64,000 bases of DNA from assembly GCF_040718835.1 (NCBI RefSeq), contig NZ_JBFEFG010000268.1:248001-312000 (forward strand), given 5' to 3'. Position numbers and translations under genes: made by a program. Positions 26,660 through 35,412 of the stretch are shown piece after piece (the first letter of the stretch is position 1; every line of letters begins with the position of its first letter). The DNA is from Bremerella sp. JC817. GTDB lineage: Bacteria > Planctomycetota > Planctomycetia > Pirellulales > Pirellulaceae. The notes beneath the pieces were generated by a model. The model was given only the letters and a program-made list of their open reading frames with translations. It was not told the origin of the DNA and did not search any database.

Positions 26660-29600
26660 ATGCGACGTTTGCGATTCACCTTCTCACTTGCTGGAATGCT
26701 ATGGTTCGCCCTGGTCTCAGCGTCTCTGGACGCTCAGGAGCCGACACTTCCATCGGAACCGCCACGTTGCGCTTTGATTGAAGTAGGCGAGACTCCCGCC
26801 GGAGGTCTTGTCGAGGCCAACTTGCTCTCGCTCCCGGATAGTCGCTGGGTAGAACGAAATGAAATTCAAAAAGTCGTTGCCGAACGTGAACTGCAATCGA
26901 TCTTTTCGGCCACTGCCGCCGAGCAGCGAGTCTCGGTGGGGCAGTCGCTGAACGCTGATGTCCTGATCATCCTGAAGACGCATACCGAAGGAAACCAGCA
27001 ATTCTTCGATCTGGTCGTTTCAGAAACCAAATTTGGCCTTCGGCTCGTGTCAAGCCAGATGCCGATCGGTACCGATCCAACGGCCGATGCCGAGTTACTC
27101 ACCATGCTGGCTACCCAGGGAATCGACAAGTCGCGGCAAGATCTACAACTCATATTCGCCATCCCACCGTTTGTCAGCGATGATCTGACCTACGAGCACG
27201 ACCATTTAAAGGCAACGTATGCCAAGTTGCTGGAACAGATCGTTCTCGATTCGCCCAACGCCGTGGTCGTCGAACTGGAAGAAGCCCAGGCGATCTCTAA
27301 CGAGCTGAAGGTATCGGCCGATCAAAACTCAATTCGCCGACGCCTGCCGATCTATTTGCTGGGAACGTTTCGGAACGAAGGGAAGGGGAGCGACCGCACC
27401 GTCCAGGTCTCGGTCCGTGTCGAACAAGGTTCCAAGCAACTCGAAGCGATTGAGCAAACGCTGCCACCATCCGAAGTGCCGTCGTTTCTGCGCGGCATCG
27501 CCACCCGCCTGGCAGAGTCACAAGGGATTGCCGCGATCAAGGTCGACACCGCGGAAGAGGTCGCACTGTTGAACCAGCAAGCGGAGCAGTTTCTTCGACT
27601 AGGGAACCTTCCGGAAGCATCGAGTCTCTTCGAGGCGAGTTTGCTAATAGATCCCGACCAGCAACACGTACACTTGAAACTGATTGAAATCCTTCCGCAA
27701 ATTGCAGGCGCCTTGGCGCTAGATTTGGACCCGAGAAGCCTGTCGGCCCAAAAAGCGGCTTCTCCAGTTTTACAGCGTCATTGGGATCACATCGAAACCT
27801 TCGCCAACCGTGCGGAGCTTCAAGACCTTGCTCCGCTGTGGGACTACTTTCGGTCAAGAAGGCCCTTTTCAGCGTATGCCTTCCTGCATGATGGAACGCC
27901 AGAATTAGAACAATTCGTCGGGGAACAGTTCGCGTTCGAGAATCGAAGGCGTCTGCTGGCACGCCAACTTGTCCAGAGATATGCGGCCGCAAAACAGTGG
28001 CGCGGATGTTCCTGGATGCTGAATTTCGCCATCGCCGGAATGCCTCCGACGCACCAGTACATCGAACGCGCCAAGTTCATCCTGGAACATCAAGACGAAC
28101 CAGACCTTCGGGCGCTGATGGAAGCGGTTCTACATCGGGGATACACGAAAGATATCCTGAAGAGCTGGGAAGGCCGGAATATTCTCACGCGGTTGAAGGA
28201 GGCTCCCAAAGCGAATGCACACTTAAAGCTTCAGGCGAACTCGATGCTGGTTGCGATTTCTGGGCCGGGCGATAAGCGAGAGCACAAGACGCATACCGAT
28301 ACCAACGCCGAATCGAAGCTCTCATTCCGGAAACTTGAAGAGACGTACGTCACGCTGAATGGTACCCAACGAGAATTGAGAAACATCTCAGAGGCATGCC
28401 CACTTCCCGACGGTGGCGACATTCTTTTCACAGGAGGCAGTTTCTTGTTGGCAATGCCCGGCAAGCCATTGCAGGAAGTCATCACTTGCCCTCCAAATCC
28501 TTACCTGCAGTCGATGCGATACGATGGTCGCTATATCTGGGTCGGCTTCAGTGTGCACAATCAGAAATGCCAAATCTGGGTGATCGATCCGCTTACGGCA
28601 GAGGCTTCTCCGATTACGGACGAAACTGGCCTTCCGTTGATAGCTCGAGACGAGATCGCAGCAAGCAATCTCTATATCCAGCCCGAGATTACGCTGGCTC
28701 CATATGCCCCTGGCAAAGCCATCGTTGCCGGATACGCGGGCCGAAGCTGGATCGCCGATGTTCATTTCGATCCAAACGGAAAGCATCATGTCAATGTTTT
28801 TCACGAAGCCAAGCGTATCGTCAACAACAAGACAATGGATGTCTCGCCTACGGATACCGATATCGCCTTCGGTGTCGCTGGTTCTCGCTGGCTGCATTCC
28901 GAAGATGGCAAAGGGGCCGTCCTGATTACCAGGAATTGCCAGGTCTATGAGGTGAACTTGTATCCCCTGGTGGTCGATCCTGAAAAGCTGACCGTCAGTA
29001 CAGGACCACGCTACACCAACGGTGTCGGCGGCAATCGAACCACCAAAGATATGTACCAGGGTGCTACCTTTGCCGTGCGACCTCTTCCGCCAACGTACCG
29101 GCAACTCGGACTGCAACGAATTGGCTATCCAGATTTCGACGTCTCTACGGTAATCGCCGATGTGAAAGAGGGAGAGGTGCTCATAGAACCCCGCACCGGT
29201 GACGTGCATGTGATCGGCATGGAGTGGCAGCGTGGAAACCTTGAGGATGAATCGCTGGAATCGTTCGGCGAAGTACCATGGCTTTATCAAAACCATTGGG
29301 GGATATCACCCAAGTCTCCTCCCGTTCGCTTCGTTCGGGGCTCGCTACAACTGAATAACCTGTTGATGACCAACCGGTATGGTCCTGTTGTTCAGGCAAA
29401 CGAAATCGAGGGCCCGTCAGGGACGCTTCAAGTGCTTTTCGATGGCTCTGGGGTCTCGTTGACGAATGCGCTGCGTGGCACCGTCGAAGCTTCGACACCG
29501 TCGAAGTCGCCGAACTATCCCCAGCTTCCCGTCGACTCCTATAAGAAGCTTACGGAGGATCGATTCGGAATTCGATCGCTGGCCTATTCTCCCGACAGTA

Positions 29601-30475
29601 AATGGATACTCACTGCGCGAGACAGGGGAACGAATTCCGTCCAGCTGTGGAATGCTCAGACCAAGCAGCTTGAGGCCAATGTATTTGACGACCCACAGGG
29701 AATGGTGCAAGTAGCGTTCAGTCGCGACGGCGAATATTTTGCTGCTGGAAATCGCGACGGTCGTATCGTCTTGTGGCAGACAAATGACTTGAAGCCGATT
29801 GCCGAGCTAGACGGACTGTCGAACGAAGTCATCGGAATCGCATTTTCGTGGCAAGGGGACCGGGTAGCGGCGATCAATCGCGATCGCGTTGGCCTCATTT
29901 GGAATGTCGCCGACGGTACAGAGCGAGCAAAGTTCCAAACTTCCAATATGGGTCTCGATCGTGTCGAATTCACACCCGACGGAAAGTATGTACTAACCAG
30001 CACACGGAACGATGAACCACGGCTTTACTCGGTCGAGAATGGAACTCAGGAAAGCAGTATCGAGTCGCTTTACTCCGTTGCTGGAGTGTTGCCTGGCGGC
30101 GAACTCGTCGGAATGGTTCCCAACGACGCCAACTCTTTGATCACCTGGAGCTTCCAATGGGGGCCGACGAAGGTGCTGCAAGAGACGGTCATTGGTCGAT
30201 CCTTAGCGGTCTCGCCCGATGGTCGTTGGTCGTTGAAATATATCGTGAGTTCTCACGTGGGGGGCGAATTTCAGCAGGCCAACAAGGTCGAACTTTGGGA
30301 TTTGGCAAATGGTAAGAAGGCTGCCGATCTTGGGAACTACACCCCTTCAACCCGATTCCTCTTCCGGCCTGATGGACAGGAAATAGCCATCATGCCCGAA
30401 CAACGTTCTATCGAACTGGTTTCATTGAGGTCTGTTTTGAAAGCCTCCAAGACAACTCCGGAACCCAAGGAGTAA
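26660..30475 (+). CDS. giant secreted CsgG-like / TPR-like / WD40 protein
   Basis: A 1271-residue protein with a signal peptide ending near LDAQ. The N-terminal part (about 28-150) with WVERNEIQKVVAERELQ and LNADVLIILKT resembles the CsgG-type fold of the third gene in the same operon, and a second related domain may follow. About residues 290-340 are TPR-like. The long middle (about 540-960) looks like propeller sequence but is not assigned. The last 300 residues hold WD40 repeats (FSRDGEYFAAGNRDGRIVLW, FTPDGKYVLTSTRN). The next two genes follow after 6-nt gaps. Function unknown; an envelope sensing or assembly complex is possible. Confidence 0.8.
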   Translation: MRRLRFTFSLAGMLWFALVSASLDAQEPTLPSEPPRCALIEVGETPAGGLVEANLLSLPDSRWVERNEIQKVVAERELQSIFSATAAEQRVSVGQSLNADVLIILKTHTEGNQQFFDLVVSETKFGLRLVSSQMPIGTDPTADAELLTMLATQGIDKSRQDLQLIFAIPPFVSDDLTYEHDHLKATYAKLLEQIVLDSPNAVVVELEEAQAISNELKVSADQNSIRRRLPIYLLGTFRNEGKGSDRTVQVSVRVEQGSKQLEAIEQTLPPSEVPSFLRGIATRLAESQGIAAIKVDTAEEVALLNQQAEQFLRLGNLPEASSLFEASLLIDPDQQHVHLKLIEILPQIAGALALDLDPRSLSAQKAASPVLQRHWDHIETFANRAELQDLAPLWDYFRSRRPFSAYAFLHDGTPELEQFVGEQFAFENRRRLLARQLVQRYAAAKQWRGCSWMLNFAIAGMPPTHQYIERAKFILEHQDEPDLRALMEAVLHRGYTKDILKSWEGRNILTRLKEAPKANAHLKLQANSMLVAISGPGDKREHKTHTDTNAESKLSFRKLEETYVTLNGTQRELRNISEACPLPDGGDILFTGGSFLLAMPGKPLQEVITCPPNPYLQSMRYDGRYIWVGFSVHNQKCQIWVIDPLTAEASPITDETGLPLIARDEIAASNLYIQPEITLAPYAPGKAIVAGYAGRSWIADVHFDPNGKHHVNVFHEAKRIVNNKTMDVSPTDTDIAFGVAGSRWLHSEDGKGAVLITRNCQVYEVNLYPLVVDPEKLTVSTGPRYTNGVGGNRTTKDMYQGATFAVRPLPPTYRQLGLQRIGYPDFDVSTVIADVKEGEVLIEPRTGDVHVIGMEWQRGNLEDESLESFGEVPWLYQNHWGISPKSPPVRFVRGSLQLNNLLMTNRYGPVVQANEIEGPSGTLQVLFDGSGVSLTNALRGTVEASTPSKSPNYPQLPVDSYKKLTEDRFGIRSLAYSPDSKWILTARDRGTNSVQLWNAQTKQLEANVFDDPQGMVQVAFSRDGEYFAAGNRDGRIVLWQTNDLKPIAELDGLSNEVIGIAFSWQGDRVAAINRDRVGLIWNVADGTERAKFQTSNMGLDRVEFTPDGKYVLTSTRNDEPRLYSVENGTQESSIESLYSVAGVLPGGELVGMVPNDANSLITWSFQWGPTKVLQETVIGRSLAVSPDGRWSLKYIVSSHVGGEFQQANKVELWDLANGKKAADLGNYTPSTRFLFRPDGQEIAIMPEQRSIELVSLRSVLKASKTTPEPKE

Positions 30476-30481
30476 AAGAGC

Positions 30482-31522
30482 ATGAATTGGTACAAATTGC
30501 TCGGACATCCTTACGTGATCGCGGCGATCGTTCTAGCAACGATTCCGAACTCCTCGCTGCTCGCGGCGGACGATGCTCCAGGCTCTGTTTCCGTCAAACC
30601 GGTTGGCGTTCAATCTCACTTTGCCGAAACAACGGCCCCGCTTCGTTTTCAATTCCACGCAACCAAGGCATTTGCCGGACGGGTTCTTTGGCAGTACGCG
30701 ATTGGCTCGCGGACGGTGACACGAATCGAAGAGGCTCTGGAACTGAACGCAGGGGAGACCTCGACCATCGAGTTGACTGTCAGTCTGCCTCAGGTTCGCA
30801 ATCGCACCATTCTGGAATCCGAAATTACGGCGGTGATTGTTGATGCTGCCGGTAACGAACTGACGAGTTCCAAGCAGGCCGTTTACCTGTTTCCAAAAGA
30901 TCCGTACGTTGCCCGGCGTGAGTGGCTCAAGTCGCTCGACATTCAACTGTTCGATCCCGAAGGAAAGACGGCCAAGCGGTTCGAATCGGACGAGATTCCT
31001 TTCAACCGAATCACCAATGCGAATACCCTTGATAACCTGGAAAGCGGCATCCTGATCGTTGGCCATGGCGTCTCACTGAAGAAACAACGAGCCCTCGTCG
31101 GCAGCATGCTAACGTTGGCCGCGCGAGGCGTTCAAATCGTGGTGCTGGCCCCCAGTGATGGGACCCTCGATTACCCGACCCCTCAAGACGTCACTCGATT
31201 AAGCAAAATCACGTTTCAAAACCGTCAGGTGATATCGCAGCTCGATAAACGCTTCGACCCTGAGTTCGATCGCGTAGATGCCAACGAGAATCAGCCGGGC
31301 GGACTCGAGCTGACCTCGGTTCGAGGAGCGTTAAAGCTCGAAGTTGTCGAAGATGCCAGCGATTGGTGTTGGTGGCAAGCGAGTTTTGAAAGTGGCGGGA
31401 GCTGCACGATCTGCTGTATCGATTTAGAAACTACCTGGGAGTCGGCCCCTACGGCGCGATTCCTGTTCGCAAGCATTCTGGAAGAACTTTCCCCCGAACA
31501 TCTCCCTAATTCCTCGGAGTAA
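30482..31522 (+). CDS. secreted hypothetical protein, middle gene of CsgG-like operon
   Basis: A 346-residue protein with an N-terminal hydrophobic segment (about residues 10-28). The first part looks beta-rich. The second part, with GILIVGHGVSLKKQRALVGSML and RGVQIVVLAP, resembles the GATase/DUF4350-type Rossmann-like fold, but no Cys nucleophile is seen. Its ribosome site AAGGAG overlaps the stop of the WD40 gene, 6 nt upstream, which argues for one operon. Its role is unknown. Confidence 0.7.
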   Translation: MNWYKLLGHPYVIAAIVLATIPNSSLLAADDAPGSVSVKPVGVQSHFAETTAPLRFQFHATKAFAGRVLWQYAIGSRTVTRIEEALELNAGETSTIELTVSLPQVRNRTILESEITAVIVDAAGNELTSSKQAVYLFPKDPYVARREWLKSLDIQLFDPEGKTAKRFESDEIPFNRITNANTLDNLESGILIVGHGVSLKKQRALVGSMLTLAARGVQIVVLAPSDGTLDYPTPQDVTRLSKITFQNRQVISQLDKRFDPEFDRVDANENQPGGLELTSVRGALKLEVVEDASDWCWWQASFESGGSCTICCIDLETTWESAPTARFLFASILEELSPEHLPNSSE

Positions 31523-31528
31523 TAGCTG

Positions 31529-32494
31529 ATGATCCGCAATTTAGTATTGGGCCTCACGTTGGTCCTCGGACTTTCAATTTCGGCGACCACCATCCAGGCC
31601 GAAGACGCCGTTTACCCGGCAGCCATCTTCCCGTTTCATGAACGAGGCGCGGATGTCGAAGGGCTTGGGACTCAGGTCTCAGATCTGGTCTTCGCCTCGC
31701 TGGTGACCGACCCAACCATGTACCTGGTCGATCGCGAAGACATGCATAAGCTTTTGCAGGAACAAGAGCTAACCGTTTCCGGAGTGGTCAATCCAGCGGA
31801 AGCTGTTCAGGTCGGTCAGCTGACTGGTGCCAAGCTGATTATTAGTGGCAGTGTCATTCAGGCTGGCAACAAGCTGGTGCTGGTGGCGAAGATCATCAGC
31901 AGTGAAACGAGTCGTGTTGCTGGTTGCAGTGCCAAAGGTGACGTCGATGGCGAAATTGATGCAATCGCAGAGGAACTCGCCGCGAGTATCGTGAAGGAAA
32001 TCGAAAAGAACGCCGCAGACCTGGTTCCACCCCCGGTCGAACCTACCGATCGTATCGCTTCGATCAAGAAGGAACTGGGCGAAGCCACGCTGCCCATTGC
32101 CAAGGTGACCATCACCGAACATCACGTCGGTCGTCCTTCGGTCGATCCCGCCTGTGAAACGGAGCTTTCGTTCCTGCTGAAGGGTATTGGCTGCGAAGTG
32201 GTCGAGGCCAAATCGTCCGAGGCGAAGACGGCCGAAATCGTGTTCGTGGGAGAAGGCTTCAGCGAATTCACCTCCCGCGTGGGCAATCTGGCACCAGTGA
32301 AGGCCCGTGTTGAGATCAAGGCCTTGGATGCCAAAACCGGTAAGGTATTGGCCATCGATCGCCAGACGACGGTTGCCATCGACTTAAACGAACAAATCGC
32401 AGGCAAAGCGGCCCTGCAGGCGGCGACCGATGCGATCGCCCAGCGTCTGATTCCGAAGGCGATCAAAGCAAAGAACGAAGCCGCCGAAAAGTAA
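31529..32494 (+). CDS. CsgG-family envelope protein
   Basis: A 321-residue exported protein (signal peptide ending at IQAED). The core VYPAAIFPFHERG, FASLVTDPTMYLVDREDMHKLLQEQEL and QVGQLTGAKLIISGSVIQ matches the CsgG/HfaB fold, which in curli biogenesis forms an outer-membrane export pore. There is no lipobox, unlike CsgG itself, and the C-terminal extension (about residues 190-321) looks like a second domain. It ends the three-gene operon and is followed by a terminator hairpin. Pore formation is not shown by the sequence. Confidence 0.8.
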   Translation: MIRNLVLGLTLVLGLSISATTIQAEDAVYPAAIFPFHERGADVEGLGTQVSDLVFASLVTDPTMYLVDREDMHKLLQEQELTVSGVVNPAEAVQVGQLTGAKLIISGSVIQAGNKLVLVAKIISSETSRVAGCSAKGDVDGEIDAIAEELAASIVKEIEKNAADLVPPPVEPTDRIASIKKELGEATLPIAKVTITEHHVGRPSVDPACETELSFLLKGIGCEVVEAKSSEAKTAEIVFVGEGFSEFTSRVGNLAPVKARVEIKALDAKTGKVLAIDRQTTVAIDLNEQIAGKAALQAATDAIAQRLIPKAIKAKNEAAEK

Positions 32495-32821
32495 GAAGGC
32501 CGTTTTTGATACGCTGGTGTTCAAATCACCTTGCATGCAGGTGCCTCCCTTCTAGGGTGGTGCCTGTTTTTATGCGCTAGGATTTTTCCCCGCTGTTTTT
32601 TGGGAGGATTACGTCACGCGATTGTTGCTTCTCCCAGTTTTGACTGCCAGAGACACCGATTGGCCTGTTTAGGAAATTGCTCGAACGGATCCTACGGGAA
32701 GTGGTATCTTGAACACACCGCCAACAAGGATGATGAAATCTGATTTGGCCTGACGTGCGTTGGCTTGTCGTAGGGCTCGCCGTAGAATTCAGATTATTGG
32801 CACCGTAAGTCGAGATTCCCC
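32495..32821. other. intergenic region between CsgG-like operon and HglS-type gene
   Basis: It holds the terminator at 32538-32572. Past this I see no gene and no clear promoter consensus. A short open frame at 32531-32743 lacks a start and looks like noise. Confidence 0.6.
32538..32572 (+). terminator. terminator of the CsgG-like operon
   Basis: A hairpin of about 12 bp with two G-U pairs and one mismatch is followed by TTTTT. Confidence 0.65.
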
Positions 32822-33625
32822 ATGTTCATGCAAATTGAATCGCTCCTCGGTCAGCTTTGGGATCAGTATCGCGAAATCAATCCCCAGGCCGATCGAATTC
32901 ATCAGCTTCTGACGGCCCGTGGCGAGTCGATCGAGAACGATCACGTCGCCTTCCGTACGTTCCAGGACCCACGAATTGGCGTCGACCAACTAGCTGTTCC
33001 TTTTCTGGAAGCGGGCTACCAGGAAGGTGGCGAGTATCACTTCGAGGAAAAGAAGCTCTTCGCCAAGCACTATCAGCACGCCGACCCCGGCCTGCCGAAG
33101 ATCTTTATCAGTGAATTGCTGCTGGACGAGTTTCCGACCGACGTTCGCGAGACGATTGACAAGCTGCTCGATCAGATCCCTGCTAATCTTCCCAGTCCGC
33201 TGTGCACCGCAGGTCGACTGTGGGAAGTTAGCTACGCTGACTACCAGGCCCTCAGTGATAAGAGCGAGTACGCGTCGTGGATGGCCGCGCACGGTTTCTG
33301 TGCGAATCACTTCACGATCTTTGTGAACAAACTGAAGACGATTGACTCGCTAGAACAGCTTAACGACCTGCTTGTCGCCGAAGGCTTCGCATTGAACACA
33401 GCAGGTGGGGCGATCAAAGGTTCGCCAGAGGTTTACCTCGAGCAGTCATCGACGGTGGCGTCCAAAGTGGACGTACCGTTCCAAGATGGCACGCACCAGG
33501 TGCCTGGCTGCTATTACGAGTTCGCCCGGCGTTATCCCATGCCGAGCGGAGAATTATTTGAAGGCTTCGTCACCAAGAGTGCTGACAAGATCTTCGAGAG
33601 CACCGACAAGAAGCTTCAGCAATAG
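32822..33625 (+). CDS. DUF1338 2-oxoadipate dioxygenase/decarboxylase (HglS-type)
   Basis: HglS (Pseudomonas) converts 2-oxoadipate to D-2-hydroxyglutarate in lysine breakdown, using Fe(II). The 267-residue protein has the expected metal ligands H41 in DHVAFRT, H163 in CANHFT and E233 in CYYEFARR, and the substrate-binding Arg four residues after the first His (R45). It is shorter than the Pseudomonas enzyme but similar to other DUF1338 proteins. It converges on the glutamate dehydrogenase fusion gene. The same window encodes a YdiJ-type 2-hydroxyglutarate dehydrogenase candidate that could oxidise its product. Confidence 0.88.
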   Translation: MFMQIESLLGQLWDQYREINPQADRIHQLLTARGESIENDHVAFRTFQDPRIGVDQLAVPFLEAGYQEGGEYHFEEKKLFAKHYQHADPGLPKIFISELLLDEFPTDVRETIDKLLDQIPANLPSPLCTAGRLWEVSYADYQALSDKSEYASWMAAHGFCANHFTIFVNKLKTIDSLEQLNDLLVAEGFALNTAGGAIKGSPEVYLEQSSTVASKVDVPFQDGTHQVPGCYYEFARRYPMPSGELFEGFVTKSADKIFESTDKKLQQ

Positions 33626-33636
33626 GCCTGTTCCGT

Positions 33637-35280
33637 TTATGGGAACAGACCACGCTTGAGCTTCGCTTCGGCGACTCGTTCGATCCCTTCGATCAACGCC
33701 GCGGTACGGAAGTCGACGTTCTGGCCTTCGCTGCGGGAAAGTGTCCGCTGGAAGGCATCGACCAGAATCTTCTTCAGCCGCGAGTTAATCTCGTCCAAGG
33801 TCCACATGTAGTTTTGGGTTCCTTGGACCCATTCGAAGTACGAAACGGTCACACCACCGGCGTTCCCCAGAACGTCCGGCACCACGAAGATGCCACGTTC
33901 TTTCAGGATTTCGTCCGCTTCGAGCGTCGTAGGCCCGTTCGCACCTTCCGCCACCATCTTGCACTGCAGCCGCTCGGCATTATGCTCGGTGATCTGATTC
34001 TGCAGAGCACATGGCGCGAGGATATCGCACTTCAGCTCTAACAGCTCGTGGTTGGTGACTTCATCGGCGTGTGGGTAGCCTTTCAGCACGCGGTTCTCTT
34101 CCGCGTATTTCAGAAGATCCGTGACCGAAAGTCCCTTCGGGTTGTAAAGCCCGGTCGAGACATCACTGACGCCGACCACCTTCACTCCCAGCTCTTCTAG
34201 CAGCCGAGCCGTGTTACTACCGACGTTACCAAACCCTTGGACGACCGCAGTCGCCCCTTGCATCGATAAGCCCATGACCTTGGCGGCTTCTTCGACGACG
34301 TAGACGAGCCCACGGCCAGTCGCTTCACGACGACCGAGCGATCCCCCCAGCGCCACCGGCTTGCCGGTCACAATCGTTGGAACGGAATAACCCATCTGCT
34401 GGCTGTAAGTGTCCATCAACCAGGCCATGACCTGTTCGTTGGTTCCCATATCGGGAGCCGGAATGTCCTTTTCCGGGCCGATCATTTCGATGATTTCCAT
34501 CGTATATCGGCGTGTCAGTCGTTGCAGTTCGTGCCCGGTCAAATCGGTCGGGTCGATTCGCACGCCCCCTTTCGCGCCGCCAAAAGGAAGACGCATCAAG
34601 GCACATTTCCAGCTCATCCACATCGCAAGCGCGGACACTTCGCCGAGTCCGACATCTTCGTGATACCGAATACCACCCTTAGTCGGCCCCATGGTCAACA
34701 GGTGCTGCACCCGATAGCCGAAAACGGTTTCGACATGGGTGTAGTTGTCTTTCCGAAAAGGAAGCGTGACCACCAGAGTTCGTTGCGGGAAGAGCAACCG
34801 TTCGCGTAGGTTTTCGTCGAGGCTCATGATCTGAGCCGCCTTCAAAAACTGCTGCTGGGCCAGATGCAGCATCGGCGAGTTCCACTCTTGCTGCTCGGCA
34901 TGGGTTCGTTTCACTGCCAGACGGAGGGAACGGGCCAGCCGATTGCCGTCGATCTTGCCTTTGATCAGGTAGTCCTGGGCTCCTGCTTCCACGGCTTTTG
35001 CGGCCATAGAAACGTCGTCGTTTCCAGTCAGAACGACGACAGGAATACCATTGGCGGCGTGATTCATCCGCAGAAAGGTTGCTAAACCTTCACTGTCAGG
35101 CAGCGTGAGGTCGAGCAGAACGACTTCGACCTTATTGGCATCGAGAAAGTTCAGACCGGTCTCGAGCCGATCAACGGTATGGGTATGGAATTTGGTCTCG
35201 CCGGCGCTGGCCAAAAGCTCTTCAATAAGCTTGGCCTGCATCGGATTGTCTTCGACAACGAGAACGCGAATTTCCGACAT
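33637..35280 (-). CDS. response-regulator receiver domain fused to glutamate dehydrogenase
   Basis: The 547-residue protein joins two complete domains. Residues 1-125 are a receiver domain with acidic pocket E10/D11, phosphoacceptor D57 in LLDLTLPDSEG, T85 in VVLTGND and K107 in LIKGK. Residues about 135-547 are a Glu/Leu/Phe/Val dehydrogenase: GPTKGGIRY (K201), K225, PFGGAKGG (K237), APDMGTN (D277) and nucleotide motif GFGNVGS (349-355). It should interconvert glutamate and 2-oxoglutarate plus ammonium. The single ATG with a GGAG site 8 nt upstream and the unbroken frame argue that the fusion is genuine. It is divergent from the AST operon, which yields glutamate. No histidine kinase is nearby. 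Confidence 0.93.
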   Translation of the reverse strand: MSEIRVLVVEDNPMQAKLIEELLASAGETKFHTHTVDRLETGLNFLDANKVEVVLLDLTLPDSEGLATFLRMNHAANGIPVVVLTGNDDVSMAAKAVEAGAQDYLIKGKIDGNRLARSLRLAVKRTHAEQQEWNSPMLHLAQQQFLKAAQIMSLDENLRERLLFPQRTLVVTLPFRKDNYTHVETVFGYRVQHLLTMGPTKGGIRYHEDVGLGEVSALAMWMSWKCALMRLPFGGAKGGVRIDPTDLTGHELQRLTRRYTMEIIEMIGPEKDIPAPDMGTNEQVMAWLMDTYSQQMGYSVPTIVTGKPVALGGSLGRREATGRGLVYVVEEAAKVMGLSMQGATAVVQGFGNVGSNTARLLEELGVKVVGVSDVSTGLYNPKGLSVTDLLKYAEENRVLKGYPHADEVTNHELLELKCDILAPCALQNQITEHNAERLQCKMVAEGANGPTTLEADEILKERGIFVVPDVLGNAGGVTVSYFEWVQGTQNYMWTLDEINSRLKKILVDAFQRTLSRSEGQNVDFRTAALIEGIERVAEAKLKRGLFP

Positions 35281-35412
35281 TGCTGGCTCCGGTCCGAATG
35301 GATGAGGTGTCGGGCGACAGGTTGAAATCGAAATACGTCCGAAAGCATTCTATGGCATACAATGTCTTGCGGCGCGACTAATCTCTATCAAAGTCTTTTC
35401 GGCAGGATCGCC

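Noticed and set aside
32531..32743. 70-codon frame downstream of the CsgG-like operon.
   Set aside because: No canonical start and it begins inside the terminator.
33628..33648. CTGTTCC / GGAACAG hairpin between the HglS-type and GDH genes.
   Set aside because: It overlaps the last GDH codons and lacks a T-run, so it cannot be called a terminator with confidence.
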